Assembly (NCBI GenBank): GCA_938083195.1
Contig: CALKCK010000048.1
Span: forward strand, 1-39,243
Reading direction: 5' to 3'
DNA from: an uncultured Pirellulaceae bacterium
Lineage (GTDB): Bacteria > Planctomycetota > Planctomycetia > Pirellulales > Pirellulaceae
Length of the DNA: 39,243 bases
Part shown: one piece after another, positions 14,633-23,494 of the stretch
How the letters are laid out: every line of letters starts with the position of its first letter
How positions within the stretch are numbered: position 1 is the stretch's first letter
The notes under the pieces: model-generated
Seen by the model: only the letters and a program-made list of their open reading frames with translations
The model's database searches: none
What the model was told of the DNA's origin: nothing
Made by a program: the position numbers and the translations under genes

Positions 14633-16891
14633 TTATTTCAAGGTCTTCTTGAAATGTGCATCTGCTAGATTGATCATTTGGTCGAACCAAGTCTGTTTTG
14701 TTAAAAATGGATGCGGCGCGTCTTTGATCACTGAGAGGTTTGCCGGGATGTTCAGCTCACTCATTTGATTTCTGAATTTGTCGGCTTGAGTACTCGCGTC
14801 ATCATTTTCTCCCGTGATGAACCAGCAGGGTGGATCGTTTTTGTCGAGATGAACCAGTGGTGAGGCGAGTCGGTAGACATCAGGCACATCCTCGAGCGAG
14901 CCGCTAAGGAACTGCCGCCAGATTTGTCCACGACCTTCCACAGATGAGATTTCGCGAGTTCGCTTGGAAAGGAAATCGGTTTGCGCTCCCATGGGAACCG
15001 CCGCTTGAATGGCGCTACTGAAGTTTGAGTATCCACCATCTCCCTCGAGCGAATGGACTTCTCCAGAGGTGGCAAGCAATGCCGTTAAATGTCCGCCGGC
15101 GGAGTGTCCAATGGCTCCAATCTTATCGGGATCAATTCCATAGCTGTTAGCGTTCGCACGGAGGAACCGCACGGCCGCTTTGCAGTCCTGGATCGCTGCG
15201 GGGAAAGGGGCTTCGCCACTGAGTCGGTAAGAAATGGTGGCGGTCACAAATCCTCGCTCGGCTAATGCTTGAGCGACATTTCGATGGTGGATGCGATTAC
15301 CTTTAGCCCATCCCCCGCCGTGGATGCAGACGATGGCCGGCAGCGTGCCCCAGGCTTCGCGGGGGCGGTAGATGTCCATCTCCAGCGTTCTGTCACCATA
15401 CTTGGCGTAGGTCACATTGAGTTTTTCATCGAGGCTATCCTTGGTAATTTTTGAAATTCTGGTGCGGCCATCGGCTTGGGCGGGCGCGGGGGCAATTCCT
15501 GCAGGCCTGGCGTCAAATTGCATTTCATCCTGAAACATGATTGACATCCCGCGGAGTTTACGGCTTATCTTTGGATTGCGTACTAGCTTCGATTCACCGG
15601 GGTCTTGGGAGAGGTCATAAAGCTGGAGGCTGGGATTCAAATAAAGTTTCCAGTTACGCCATCGGACGGCTGAGAGTGCTCCTTGGCTGCCGTGATAGAA
15701 AAACGCATCGTTGTATTCGTTGCGATTAATCATCTCGGCCCACTCTGCAGGTGGATCCCATGTTCTTCGCAGAGGAACGGAGGCATTGAGCGATTTCTTT
15801 AAACCCGGGAAGGGTACCGTGTCTGTTTCCCCTTTTAACAGTGGGCTGATGTCACGACCATCAATGACTCGATCCTGTGGAACCTTGATTCCGGCAAAAG
15901 TAGCAAGGGTTGGATACCAGTCCATCGCCCGAACGACTGCTGCGGTTTCAGCGCCCGTCTGCAGGCCAAGTTTTGGTCCCCAAGCAATTGCCGGAACGCG
16001 AATCCCGCCTTCGTAGGTGGATAGTTTTCGGCCGCGAATTTTTTGATCGGGATTGCGTCCAGGTCCCCGGCCATTGTCGGATGCATAAATGACAAGCGTA
16101 TTGTCATCAATTTTGAGTCGCTTGAGCGCGTCAAAGATCCGGCCAACATTGTGGTCGAGTTCTTGAATGGCATCGCCATACTCTCCCCAATTGGAACTGC
16201 CTTTAAATGGCTCGCTAACCCCTAGCGGATTGTGCAGCATGGTGTGGGGAAGGTAAAGGAAGAATGGGTCTTCCTTGTTTTTCTCAATAAATTCAATTGC
16301 TTCGTCGGTGTAAATTTTTGTGAGCTCAGCGGGGTCGGCGGGACGTTTGATTACCTCGCCATTGCGAATCAGAGGGACTCCGCCTTGCTCTTCGAAATAG
16401 ACGATTTCAACGGGGTCAAGATTATGGAGCAAACCAAAGTAATGATCGAATCCCTGGTTTTTTGGTAGGAACGGTTCGTGAAAACCAAGGTGCCATTTGC
16501 CGATGCAGGCTGTTTTGTAGCCGTTCTGCTTAAACAACTCGGCAACCGTTAATTCGTCGGGATGAATGCCTGTTTGTGAATCGGCGCGATGAACCCACGT
16601 TTGATTTCCGACTCGGCGCGGATAGCAGCCCGTCAACAATCCAGCTCGAGAGGGACTGCAAATAGGAGCCGCCGCATAGTAGTCGGTAAACCGAGTGCCT
16701 TGCTCAGCCATCGCATCGATGCGAGGTGTCTGGATTTCTGTCGCGCCATAACATCCGAGATCGTAATAGCCTTGGTCATCGACAAAGATAAAGACAACGT
16801 TAGGCGGTTGGTCGGTGGCGGCGTTTAACGGGGCAGGGCTGAAAGGCAGAAGTAGCCAGATGAAAAGGATGGGGCTAATTCGGTTTAACAT
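14633..16891 (-). CDS. Secreted sulfatase fused to an alpha/beta-hydrolase (carbohydrate esterase-like)
   Basis: This 752-residue protein has a signal peptide (1-24). The sulfatase domain (about 28-465) has metal ligands Asp38/Asp39 in VFVDDQG. Its formylglycine motif is CSPSRAGLLTG, with Cys78 the residue to be oxidised. GKWHLG (131-136) and SDNG (271-274) complete the active site. A short Pro/Ala linker leads to a second enzyme (about 485-752) of the BD-FAE/lipase-like alpha/beta-hydrolase type: oxyanion HGGGW (524-528), nucleophile Ser597 in GHSAGG, acid Asp697 or Asp698 in GENDD, and His727 in APHPF. One chain could therefore remove sulfate and acyl groups from the same glycan. It is the last gene of a minus-strand group, 39 bases after the esterase gene. 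The ATG has only a weak ribosome binding site. Confidence 0.9.
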   Translation of the reverse strand: MLNRISPILFIWLLLPFSPAPLNAATDQPPNVVFIFVDDQGYYDLGCYGATEIQTPRIDAMAEQGTRFTDYYAAAPICSPSRAGLLTGCYPRRVGNQTWVHRADSQTGIHPDELTVAELFKQNGYKTACIGKWHLGFHEPFLPKNQGFDHYFGLLHNLDPVEIVYFEEQGGVPLIRNGEVIKRPADPAELTKIYTDEAIEFIEKNKEDPFFLYLPHTMLHNPLGVSEPFKGSSNWGEYGDAIQELDHNVGRIFDALKRLKIDDNTLVIYASDNGRGPGRNPDQKIRGRKLSTYEGGIRVPAIAWGPKLGLQTGAETAAVVRAMDWYPTLATFAGIKVPQDRVIDGRDISPLLKGETDTVPFPGLKKSLNASVPLRRTWDPPAEWAEMINRNEYNDAFFYHGSQGALSAVRWRNWKLYLNPSLQLYDLSQDPGESKLVRNPKISRKLRGMSIMFQDEMQFDARPAGIAPAPAQADGRTRISKITKDSLDEKLNVTYAKYGDRTLEMDIYRPREAWGTLPAIVCIHGGGWAKGNRIHHRNVAQALAERGFVTATISYRLSGEAPFPAAIQDCKAAVRFLRANANSYGIDPDKIGAIGHSAGGHLTALLATSGEVHSLEGDGGYSNFSSAIQAAVPMGAQTDFLSKRTREISSVEGRGQIWRQFLSGSLEDVPDVYRLASPLVHLDKNDPPCWFITGENDDASTQADKFRNQMSELNIPANLSVIKDAPHPFLTKQTWFDQMINLADAHFKKTLK

Positions 16892-16930
16892 AAAGAGTCT
16901 CGGCTGAAGGTTTTATGTGTTTGTGATGTT

Positions 16931-17701
16931 TTACTTGGAGGGTTTATTTTTTTGCTGTTTAAAAAGCCACTGCCAAGTAGCCAGCGAGTCGTAAGTCCGA
17001 TCCCAACTGTTGTGGCCGACTCCCTTGAATTCAGTGTATTTGGGGTCTCCACCAGCTTTTTTGAGTGCTGCCGCCATGTCCTGGCTGTATTTGGTTGGGA
17101 CGACGCTGTCATTGTCTCCGTGAAAAATCCAAATTGGAACGTGTTTTAATCTATCGGCTTCTGATGGATCCCAACCACCTGCAACGGGAACGGCCGCCGC
17201 AAAAAAATCAGGACGAAGTGAAATGGCTCCAAAGGTTCCTACGCCCCCCATCGATTGTCCCGTTACATAAATCCGCTGAGTATCAATCGGGTGTTTCTTG
17301 ATGAGTGCATCTAAAGCCTCGAGTGCGGCGGGCAGCATTGCTTTGGTGGATTGTTTTTTCTTGGTACGTTTGGCGGGCTGTGCCCAATTACCTGCTTTTG
17401 TCGACTCGGGCACCATAATGAAGCAGGGGAATTTTGTTCTAAGTTCGCCGGAAGCCAGTTTTGGCGCCGCGGTTGTATTTCCTCCCCGGCCATGCAGCGC
17501 TAAAACCAATGGATACTTACGGCCTGCCTCGATGGTTTGGGGGGACATGATTTTGTATTCAATCGATGTCCCATCCTTGGCTGTGAACTTTTTCAGCGAG
17601 GATGGTTTCTTTGCTTCGTTGTTGATTGTCTTCTGCGCTTGGACGGATGAGCTACTGAAAAGTAAAGCCATTAAAATGGCGACTAATAGATTAGGACGCA
17701 T
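16931..17701 (-). CDS. Secreted esterase (PHB-depolymerase / feruloyl-esterase-like)
   Basis: From the ATG at 17701 the protein has 256 residues. The signal peptide is RPNLLVAILMALLFSSS with cleavage near VQA. The alpha/beta-hydrolase shows ALHGRGG (68-74), nucleophile Ser150 in GQSMGG, acid Asp196 in FHGDND and His230 in VGHNSWD. A longer frame starting at 17788 adds 29 residues before the signal peptide; the AGAGGA-type site before 17701 and the signal peptide argue for the shorter form. The C-terminal half closely resembles the 471-1655 esterase (HGDxDxVVP, PxYTE, VGHxxWDRxY). It sits between DUF1501 (79-base gap) and the sulfatase-esterase (39-base gap), so the three are probably co-transcribed. 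Likely substrate: acylated polysaccharide (inference). Confidence 0.85.
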   Translation of the reverse strand: MRPNLLVAILMALLFSSSSVQAQKTINNEAKKPSSLKKFTAKDGTSIEYKIMSPQTIEAGRKYPLVLALHGRGGNTTAAPKLASGELRTKFPCFIMVPESTKAGNWAQPAKRTKKKQSTKAMLPAALEALDALIKKHPIDTQRIYVTGQSMGGVGTFGAISLRPDFFAAAVPVAGGWDPSEADRLKHVPIWIFHGDNDSVVPTKYSQDMAAALKKAGGDPKYTEFKGVGHNSWDRTYDSLATWQWLFKQQKNKPSK

Positions 17702-17709
17702 CTGAATGA

Positions 17710-17715
17710 TCCTCT
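17710..17715 (-). promoter_or_regulatory. Ribosome binding site choosing the internal ATG of the esterase
   Basis: AGAGGA on the minus strand lies eight bases before the ATG at 17701, which directly precedes the signal peptide. This supports 17701 rather than 17788 as the start. Confidence 0.55.
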
Positions 17716-17780
17716 GTTTCAATATTGGTTTTGATGATTGCTCAACGCAGATTGTGACTAGCAATGCAATCCTATCAGTT

Positions 17781-19175
17781 TTAAGCAATCAACGAATCAA
17801 TCACTTTGCCGCCGAACTGGCTTAATTGCTTGAATCTACCCGCGTGATAATAGGTCAGTTTATTATCATCGAGGCCAAGTAGTTTAAGCAGCGTTACATG
17901 GAAATCGCGGACATGGTGTACGTCTTCGACAGCGGTCATTCCTGTTTCATCGGTTGCTCCGATGGTGTGCCCAGCCTTGCAACCACCGCCCGCCATCCAG
18001 ATGGTCATCGCATTGGGATTGTGGTCTCGTCCGTAAGCAATGCCGCCGCGAACGCCATTGTCGGGAGTACGGCCGAATTCGCCGCACCAAACGATTAAGG
18101 TGCTGTCGAGAAGTCCGCGTGCTTTGAGGTCTTTGATTAAGGCCGCGATCGGTTGGTCGACGCCACGGACGAGATTGCCATGGGCTCGCTCGATGTAATC
18201 GTGGCTATCCCAGGAACCGTTAAACAGTTGGACGAATCGAACTCCCTTTTCGACCATCTTTCTTGCAAGTAGGCACTTGCGTCCGAATGAATCGGTGGCA
18301 CCATTTCCGACGCCATACATCGCGAGAGTCTTTTCAGATTCATCGGATAGGTCGATTGCGTTGGGGACTTCGGTTTGCATTCGAAAAGCAAGTTCATAGC
18401 TTTCCAGTCGGGCGGCGAGTTCCTGATGTTGCGGATGTTGGTCTGCGTGGTGGCGGTTGAATTTAGAAAGCAGGTCGAGATTCATTCTCTGCCGCTCTCG
18501 CGTGATACCCTCGGGCGGCGAAAGGTCGAGAATGGGCGAGCCCTTGGGGCGAAGCGGCGTGCCTTGATAAAAGGCAGGCAAGTAGCCATTGCTCCAATTA
18601 GGTGCTCCTCCTTGTGGATAGGAGACGTCGGGTAACACGATGTAGCCTGGAAGATCCTGGTTCTCTGTTCCCAAGCCGTAGGTGACCCAGGCACCAATCC
18701 CCGGGTCGCCTCCAAAACGGTTGCCACAATTCATCTGATACATTGCGGTTGGATGATTGACGCTATCGACCTGGCACCCTCGATAGAAACATAAATCGTC
18801 AGCCACGCCAGCGAGATGTTGCCAATTGTCCGCCATGTCGGCACCACTCTCGCCGTGTTTGCCGAATTTAAACGGGCTTTGTACGTAGTACCGTTTTCCG
18901 CTTTCCATTGCGGATTTTTGTTTTCCACTCCTTGTGAACGCTTGTAAGTGCAATTTGTTGAGTGCAGGTTTGGGGTCAAAGGTATCGACATGAGAAGGGC
19001 CGCCTTCCATCATTAGGAAGATGCAGCTCTTCGCCTTCGCAGGTAAATGACCTTTCCGGGGTGCCAAAGGATTGGGTTTTTCATCTGCATTGGATTCGCT
19101 GGCAAGCATCGATGACAGCGCGATGCTGCCTAAGGACGTGCCGAGACCATAAAGAAACTCGCGTCGGTTTTTCAT
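17781..19175 (-). CDS. DUF1501 family Tat-exported protein
   Basis: This 464-residue protein begins with a clear twin-arginine signal (NRREFLYGLG, then a hydrophobic stretch to about residue 26). The DUF1501 pattern follows: CIFLMMEGGPSHVDTFDPKP near 51-70, later GSWDSH, WCGEFGRTP and GRDHNPNAMTIW. The fold is related to the alkaline phosphatase/sulfatase superfamily. In planctomycetes these proteins are almost always encoded beside PSD1/DUF1549-DUF1553 cytochrome proteins; the biochemical function remains unknown. Here it lies 129 bases downstream of such a gene and has a good ribosome binding site (GGGAG, six bases upstream). The pairing suggests a role in periplasmic handling of organic polymers, together with the two esterases and the sulfatase downstream. 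Confidence 0.92.
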   Translation of the reverse strand: MKNRREFLYGLGTSLGSIALSSMLASESNADEKPNPLAPRKGHLPAKAKSCIFLMMEGGPSHVDTFDPKPALNKLHLQAFTRSGKQKSAMESGKRYYVQSPFKFGKHGESGADMADNWQHLAGVADDLCFYRGCQVDSVNHPTAMYQMNCGNRFGGDPGIGAWVTYGLGTENQDLPGYIVLPDVSYPQGGAPNWSNGYLPAFYQGTPLRPKGSPILDLSPPEGITRERQRMNLDLLSKFNRHHADQHPQHQELAARLESYELAFRMQTEVPNAIDLSDESEKTLAMYGVGNGATDSFGRKCLLARKMVEKGVRFVQLFNGSWDSHDYIERAHGNLVRGVDQPIAALIKDLKARGLLDSTLIVWCGEFGRTPDNGVRGGIAYGRDHNPNAMTIWMAGGGCKAGHTIGATDETGMTAVEDVHHVRDFHVTLLKLLGLDDNKLTYYHAGRFKQLSQFGGKVIDSLIA

Positions 19176-19304
19176 CGGTCGCTCCCACTTCTTTGTTTGT
19201 GTGGCGATTGGGCAGAGGCGACCTCTGGAAGGCGGGGTTGGCGCTTGCCTGCCCGCACCGAGCTAATCGCAACAGAAAGCAAGCGAGTTGTATTTATGGG
19301 TTGT

Positions 19305-22199
19305 TTAGTAAACATACACGAACTCGTTGCTATTAAGGATGACTAAGCAAATGTCGGCGAGAGCTCTTAGATGAAGAGGGGAGTCGGATGGTTGGACGTC
19401 GGATTTAAATTCTGAATTTGAAAAGAGTTGTTCTTCGAATGTAAAACGCTCGCCAGTGTTTTCCTCAACCGCCTCTCGTTTTACTTTTAATGGAATTTCA
19501 GGACTCGGTCGGGCTTCCACAGGAAGTTGCGATTCGAGCGTTTTCCAGTGCTGGAGGAATAACTTTTGTTCGTCCGTTGTTGGTTGGCGACCGAGGGTTA
19601 ATTCAAAACAGCGTTTCAGAGCGGCCTCGTCTCTTTGGGGATTCGCGATCTCCTCTGTTTCACGCCATGCTCGATTGGCGAGGGCCAGGCCCCGTGAGTA
19701 CGAATCTTGACTGTTAAAGAGATTGAATACTTGAGGAGTCACGGTGGAAGCTTCGCGGCGTTCACAGGAAAAATCGGGAGCTGGTGAATTAAATACTTCT
19801 AACATTGGATGCAAAACACCGCGGAGTTTGAGAACGTAAATGGAGCGGCGATGGCGTTGCTCGGGTTTAGGGTTGGGAACCCAGGCCGAAGCAAAGGTAC
19901 CCATGACCTGCCGCGGCTGCATTGCGACTTCGATATTGATTTCGGGGCGGCAAGGGATGCCTCCAATGGCCGGATTCAATTCGCCTGTAACTTGGAGCAT
20001 TGAATCTCGAAGTTCCTCCGCCGTGAGCCGACGTGGTTGGAACACAGCGAGCGATTTTCCAAGTGGATCCAGTTTTGTCAGCGATACTGGGTCAGGATGC
20101 TGCGATGCACGACCATACGCATCGGAAAGCATGATCTGGCGATGAAGGTTTTTGATAGACCAGTCATTGTTGATAAAAGACGACGCCAGATGATCGAGCA
20201 ACAGAGGGTGCGTTGGCGGTCCGCCAGTAGAGCCAAAGTTGTTTGGGTTTCCGGCAATGGCTCTGCCAAAATGCCATTGCCAAATTCGGTTGACGATGAC
20301 TCGCGTGGTGAGCGGATTGTTTTTGTTAGCAACCCAATCGGCGAATTGAGATCGGCGACCTGATAGATCCTGATTGATTTCAGCCGACACCAAATTGTCG
20401 ATCACGCTCAAAGTTCCCGGGGCGACGGATTCCCCTTCGGCAAACGGATCGCCGGCGGAGCGAATACAGGAAGATTCAAGTTCACCTTTGGTTGTGTCTT
20501 GAGGCATTCGTAGAGGTTCGTGGACACGGACTAGCGTCGGTGTATGTCCGTTGTAAACCGAATGCGCGAAAGGTTCATATCTTTCAAGCTCCCACGAGAG
20601 TCGCTGCGTGCCTCGGTTGGAAACACGATTGATTCCATATTGATGCGGGGTGAATCCAACGAGTTTAGGAGGGAATTCATCTTCAGGGATTCCACTTTTC
20701 ATGAACTCGTTGCGAACCATGTTGAAGGGAGCGGTAGCCTTTTTCTTTTTCTTCGCCTTGGCCATGGAGGCGTCCCAGCGCTTTTTGCGCTGGGTTAGTT
20801 TCTTGGCTTCTTCGCTAGAAGCGTCGGCAATTTTTTTGTCGAACCAGTCCTGAGAGTTTTTCTCTAGGACAGTTTGTAGGTTAGCCTGCGTTTTGTTGTA
20901 TGAGTCTTGAAGTTGTTTGATGAACCGTTTTTCACTGAAGCCATCAGTGTTGTCAGTTGGAAGGAACTCGGCTTTTCGCTCGGCTAACTGGGTTGTCGCG
21001 AAAACGGCTTGAATGCTGTAGTAATCACGAGTCGGTACAGGATCGAACTTATGATCGTGGCACCGGGCACACTGAAGTGAATGCCCCAAAAATGTTTCGC
21101 CGACGCTGTTCGTGACATCGTCGAGGAACCGTTGCCTTGCGACGCGTTCAACTTCCATTCCAGTCAATTCCCAAGGCCCCATTCGGAGAAATCCGACTGC
21201 GATGATCCCTTCGGGATCGTTGGGCATGATTTCGTCACCGGCAATTTGCTCTTTGATGAATTGATCGTATGGTTTGTCATTATTAAAGGATTGAATGACA
21301 TAGTCTCTATATCGCCAGGCGCTTCCCCTTTGATAATCGTTGGCGAATCCGGATGAATCGGCGTATCGCACCACATCGAGCCAATGTTGCCCCATCCGCT
21401 CGCCGTAGTGGGGAGACTGCAACAGTCGATCAACCACTGCAGTGAACGCAACTTTGTCAGATCGTTGATCCTCGACAAAACGAGTGACCTCTTCCGGGGT
21501 TGGTGGAAGTCCGGTGAGGTCAAAGGTTGCCCGGCGGATTAATGTCTTTCTCGAAGCCAACGGCGCTACCTTCAGTCCTGCGGGAAGTGCATTTTCGATT
21601 AAGGCGTCAATTGGATTTTGGTTGGCCTGTCTGTTGTCCAGTTGGACTTTTTGTAATGGGGCGTAAGCCCAGAGGCCCGTGGGATCATATTTCCGATTAG
21701 TCCAATCAGAAGAGAGTCCTCCGGAGGTTTCAACGGTCACGCCGTCTTCGGCAGACCAGACGGATTCGTATTTTTTGTTGATGGCTTTTTGGCGATCGGC
21801 AGAGGGCCATTTTGCACCAGTGCTAATCCATTGGTGCAGCCATTGGAGTTGTTTGTCGTTAAGTTTTTCCGCTTCTTTGGGTGGCATCGCCGAAAACGTC
21901 ACCTCGCCACGAACAGCAGCTAAATAAAGAGAGCTCTGTTCAGGCTTGCCAACTACGATCCCCGGTTCTTCGCTGTCACCACCGGTCAACATTGATTGGA
22001 GAGACCGGACGTCGAACCCCCCCTCGATTTCATCAGGGCTGCCCCCATGGCAGGCCAGGCACTTTTCACGAATTAAGGGTGCGATTCGTCGTGCGTATAA
22101 AATTTCGCTGTCATCAAAATCAGTTGAATCATCTGCAATCAATGAAGTGGACAGGCAACAAAATAAAAATGCGAGGATAAGTAGGTGAACTTGATTCAT
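19305..22199 (-). CDS. PSD1 and planctomycete cytochrome c domain protein (PSCyt1-PSCyt2-PSD1)
   Basis: This 964-residue protein starts with a signal peptide (MNQVHLLILAFLFCC, cleavage near IAD). The PSCyt1 domain has a haem-binding CLACH (Cys47, Cys50, His51) and AMPPKEAEKL. DUF1549/PSCyt2 follows (about 195-400) with LTGLPPTPEEV and a second CARCHDHKFDP (Cys377, Cys380, His381). The DUF1553/PSD1 part (about 615-900) contains RVIVNRIWQWHFG, NNFGSTGG and PRRLTAEELRD. Domain order and length are typical of this planctomycete-specific family. It is probably a periplasmic electron-transfer or redox partner of the adjacent DUF1501 protein; the actual reaction is unknown. It is the first gene of the minus-strand group. 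A Lys-rich segment (AKAKKKKKA, about 491-499) lies between domains. Confidence 0.93.
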   Translation of the reverse strand: MNQVHLLILAFLFCCLSTSLIADDSTDFDDSEILYARRIAPLIREKCLACHGGSPDEIEGGFDVRSLQSMLTGGDSEEPGIVVGKPEQSSLYLAAVRGEVTFSAMPPKEAEKLNDKQLQWLHQWISTGAKWPSADRQKAINKKYESVWSAEDGVTVETSGGLSSDWTNRKYDPTGLWAYAPLQKVQLDNRQANQNPIDALIENALPAGLKVAPLASRKTLIRRATFDLTGLPPTPEEVTRFVEDQRSDKVAFTAVVDRLLQSPHYGERMGQHWLDVVRYADSSGFANDYQRGSAWRYRDYVIQSFNNDKPYDQFIKEQIAGDEIMPNDPEGIIAVGFLRMGPWELTGMEVERVARQRFLDDVTNSVGETFLGHSLQCARCHDHKFDPVPTRDYYSIQAVFATTQLAERKAEFLPTDNTDGFSEKRFIKQLQDSYNKTQANLQTVLEKNSQDWFDKKIADASSEEAKKLTQRKKRWDASMAKAKKKKKATAPFNMVRNEFMKSGIPEDEFPPKLVGFTPHQYGINRVSNRGTQRLSWELERYEPFAHSVYNGHTPTLVRVHEPLRMPQDTTKGELESSCIRSAGDPFAEGESVAPGTLSVIDNLVSAEINQDLSGRRSQFADWVANKNNPLTTRVIVNRIWQWHFGRAIAGNPNNFGSTGGPPTHPLLLDHLASSFINNDWSIKNLHRQIMLSDAYGRASQHPDPVSLTKLDPLGKSLAVFQPRRLTAEELRDSMLQVTGELNPAIGGIPCRPEINIEVAMQPRQVMGTFASAWVPNPKPEQRHRRSIYVLKLRGVLHPMLEVFNSPAPDFSCERREASTVTPQVFNLFNSQDSYSRGLALANRAWRETEEIANPQRDEAALKRCFELTLGRQPTTDEQKLFLQHWKTLESQLPVEARPSPEIPLKVKREAVEENTGERFTFEEQLFSNSEFKSDVQPSDSPLHLRALADICLVILNSNEFVYVY

Positions 22200-22719
22200 A
22201 TACTCTAAATTTCAGTTCCGACAAAACAATAAAAAGAAGTAGTTTGCTGGACCGATAAAAGTTGTTAGGCGAGGAGTCGTTTGTTTTGAATAACGAAACC
22301 GTGACATGTGTCGTGTTGGTTTCCCGTCCACTTTTTGACTGTTTCAGTCTACCAAGGTTGGGCGTTCCGCAATCAGTTTATCTGTTCATAAGATGTGCTT
22401 AAACGCACTTCTATTGAAAATTAAACGCGAATTTATTGAGGTGGTTTGATCGAGTCAGCTTGTTGTGCGTTTTTGGAAAGTGATTGCAGCGGGCAGAATT
22501 GAATATAGAATCGGCAGAGCACTGGCTAAGACCAATTTTTTAGTCCATTTTCTTCCGACAAAAACGCCAATAATTCTCATGAACTGACGAATAAGGTGAG
22601 CAAGTTTACGAGTTAGTAGACTGTGGTGTTTAAGACTTTAGGATCGTTCGTTTGCGTTAAGGGGATTGGTAGTTTCTTTTTATTCGGTTCGGCAACGAAA
22701 GAAATCGAGAAAATAAAAT
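22200..22719. other. Divergent intergenic region, no gene seen
   Basis: These 520 bases separate the minus-strand cytochrome gene from the plus-strand DUF3592 gene and should carry both promoters. I see only short hairpins, GACTG / CAGTC (22337-22349) and GTGC / GCAC near 22395-22410. No convincing promoter pair, RNA gene or coding frame stands out. Confidence 0.45.
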
Positions 22720-23385
22720 ATGAGAAATATATTTGGAGCATTTTTTGGATTTATTTTTGGTCTTGTCTTTGCAATCATTGGTTCTGTCGTGATTTACTTT
22801 TTCGGCATGCCAATTGTGACAAAGGCGAAAGCAAGTTTGGACTGGCCGCAGGTTTCCGGCGTCGTTACTGCTTCCGAGATTCAGTCTCACCGAGGGGATG
22901 ATGGTACGACTTATTCTGCCGACGTAACCTTTGACTACACAGTGAACGATGAAAAATATTCTGGTGAAACTGTTTACTTTGGCGACAATGTTCAGACTTC
23001 ATCGAGAGCAACGTCAGCCAAGACGGTGAGGAAGTATCCGGTCGGTGAGGAAATCCAAGTCTATTATTCGCCGGAATCCCCCGATGAATCTGTACTCGAA
23101 CCAGGGGCGACTTGGAGCAGTTATTTTCTTCTGATTTTTGGCTCGATCTTCTTAGCCGTTGGGGGGTTGGTGGCACTTGGTAGTGGATTTAGTCTGTTTG
23201 GTGGTGGGCTCTTAATCGCGGGTGGTGCAGCTGGTTTGCTTGCCTCGAAACGCAGGAGCACTCCCCAGAATTTTGGGTTGGAAAATTCTTCTGGAGCGGC
23301 AGGGAACCGCGATGCGGGCAGCGCGAGCCGTTACAATCAACAGTCGTTGGATAGTGATCATGATGACGGGTTCGATATTTCGTAA
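22720..23385 (+). CDS. DUF3592 membrane protein
   Basis: This 221-residue protein fits DUF3592. An N-terminal helix (about 5-30) is followed by an extracytoplasmic beta domain (about 40-125): WPQVSGVVTASEI, VTFDYTVNDEKYSGETV and YPVGEEIQVYYSPESPDESVLEPG. Two further helices span about 130-150 and 152-178. The C-terminal tail is disordered and rich in Ser, Gly, Asn and Asp. Function is unknown; the family is widespread in bacterial membranes. The ATG at 22720 is preceded by an A/G-rich but non-consensus site. It lies 109 bases upstream of the sulfatase gene, same strand. Confidence 0.85.
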   Translation: MRNIFGAFFGFIFGLVFAIIGSVVIYFFGMPIVTKAKASLDWPQVSGVVTASEIQSHRGDDGTTYSADVTFDYTVNDEKYSGETVYFGDNVQTSSRATSAKTVRKYPVGEEIQVYYSPESPDESVLEPGATWSSYFLLIFGSIFLAVGGLVALGSGFSLFGGGLLIAGGAAGLLASKRRSTPQNFGLENSSGAAGNRDAGSASRYNQQSLDSDHDDGFDIS

Positions 23386-23494
23386 TTGAGATTATGTAAT
23401 CGGATTTGCTGGCGGTGAGCATATTGTTGCCAGTTCATTTTGATAATGATCGCATCTTTCAGATTATCGAGTATTCACTTTCGAAGTATGAAAT

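Noticed and set aside
22623..22901. 92-residue frame overlapping the start of the DUF3592 gene
   Set aside because: It is out of frame with the clear membrane protein starting at 22720 and is rich in Phe/Arg/Cys, as expected of a shadow.
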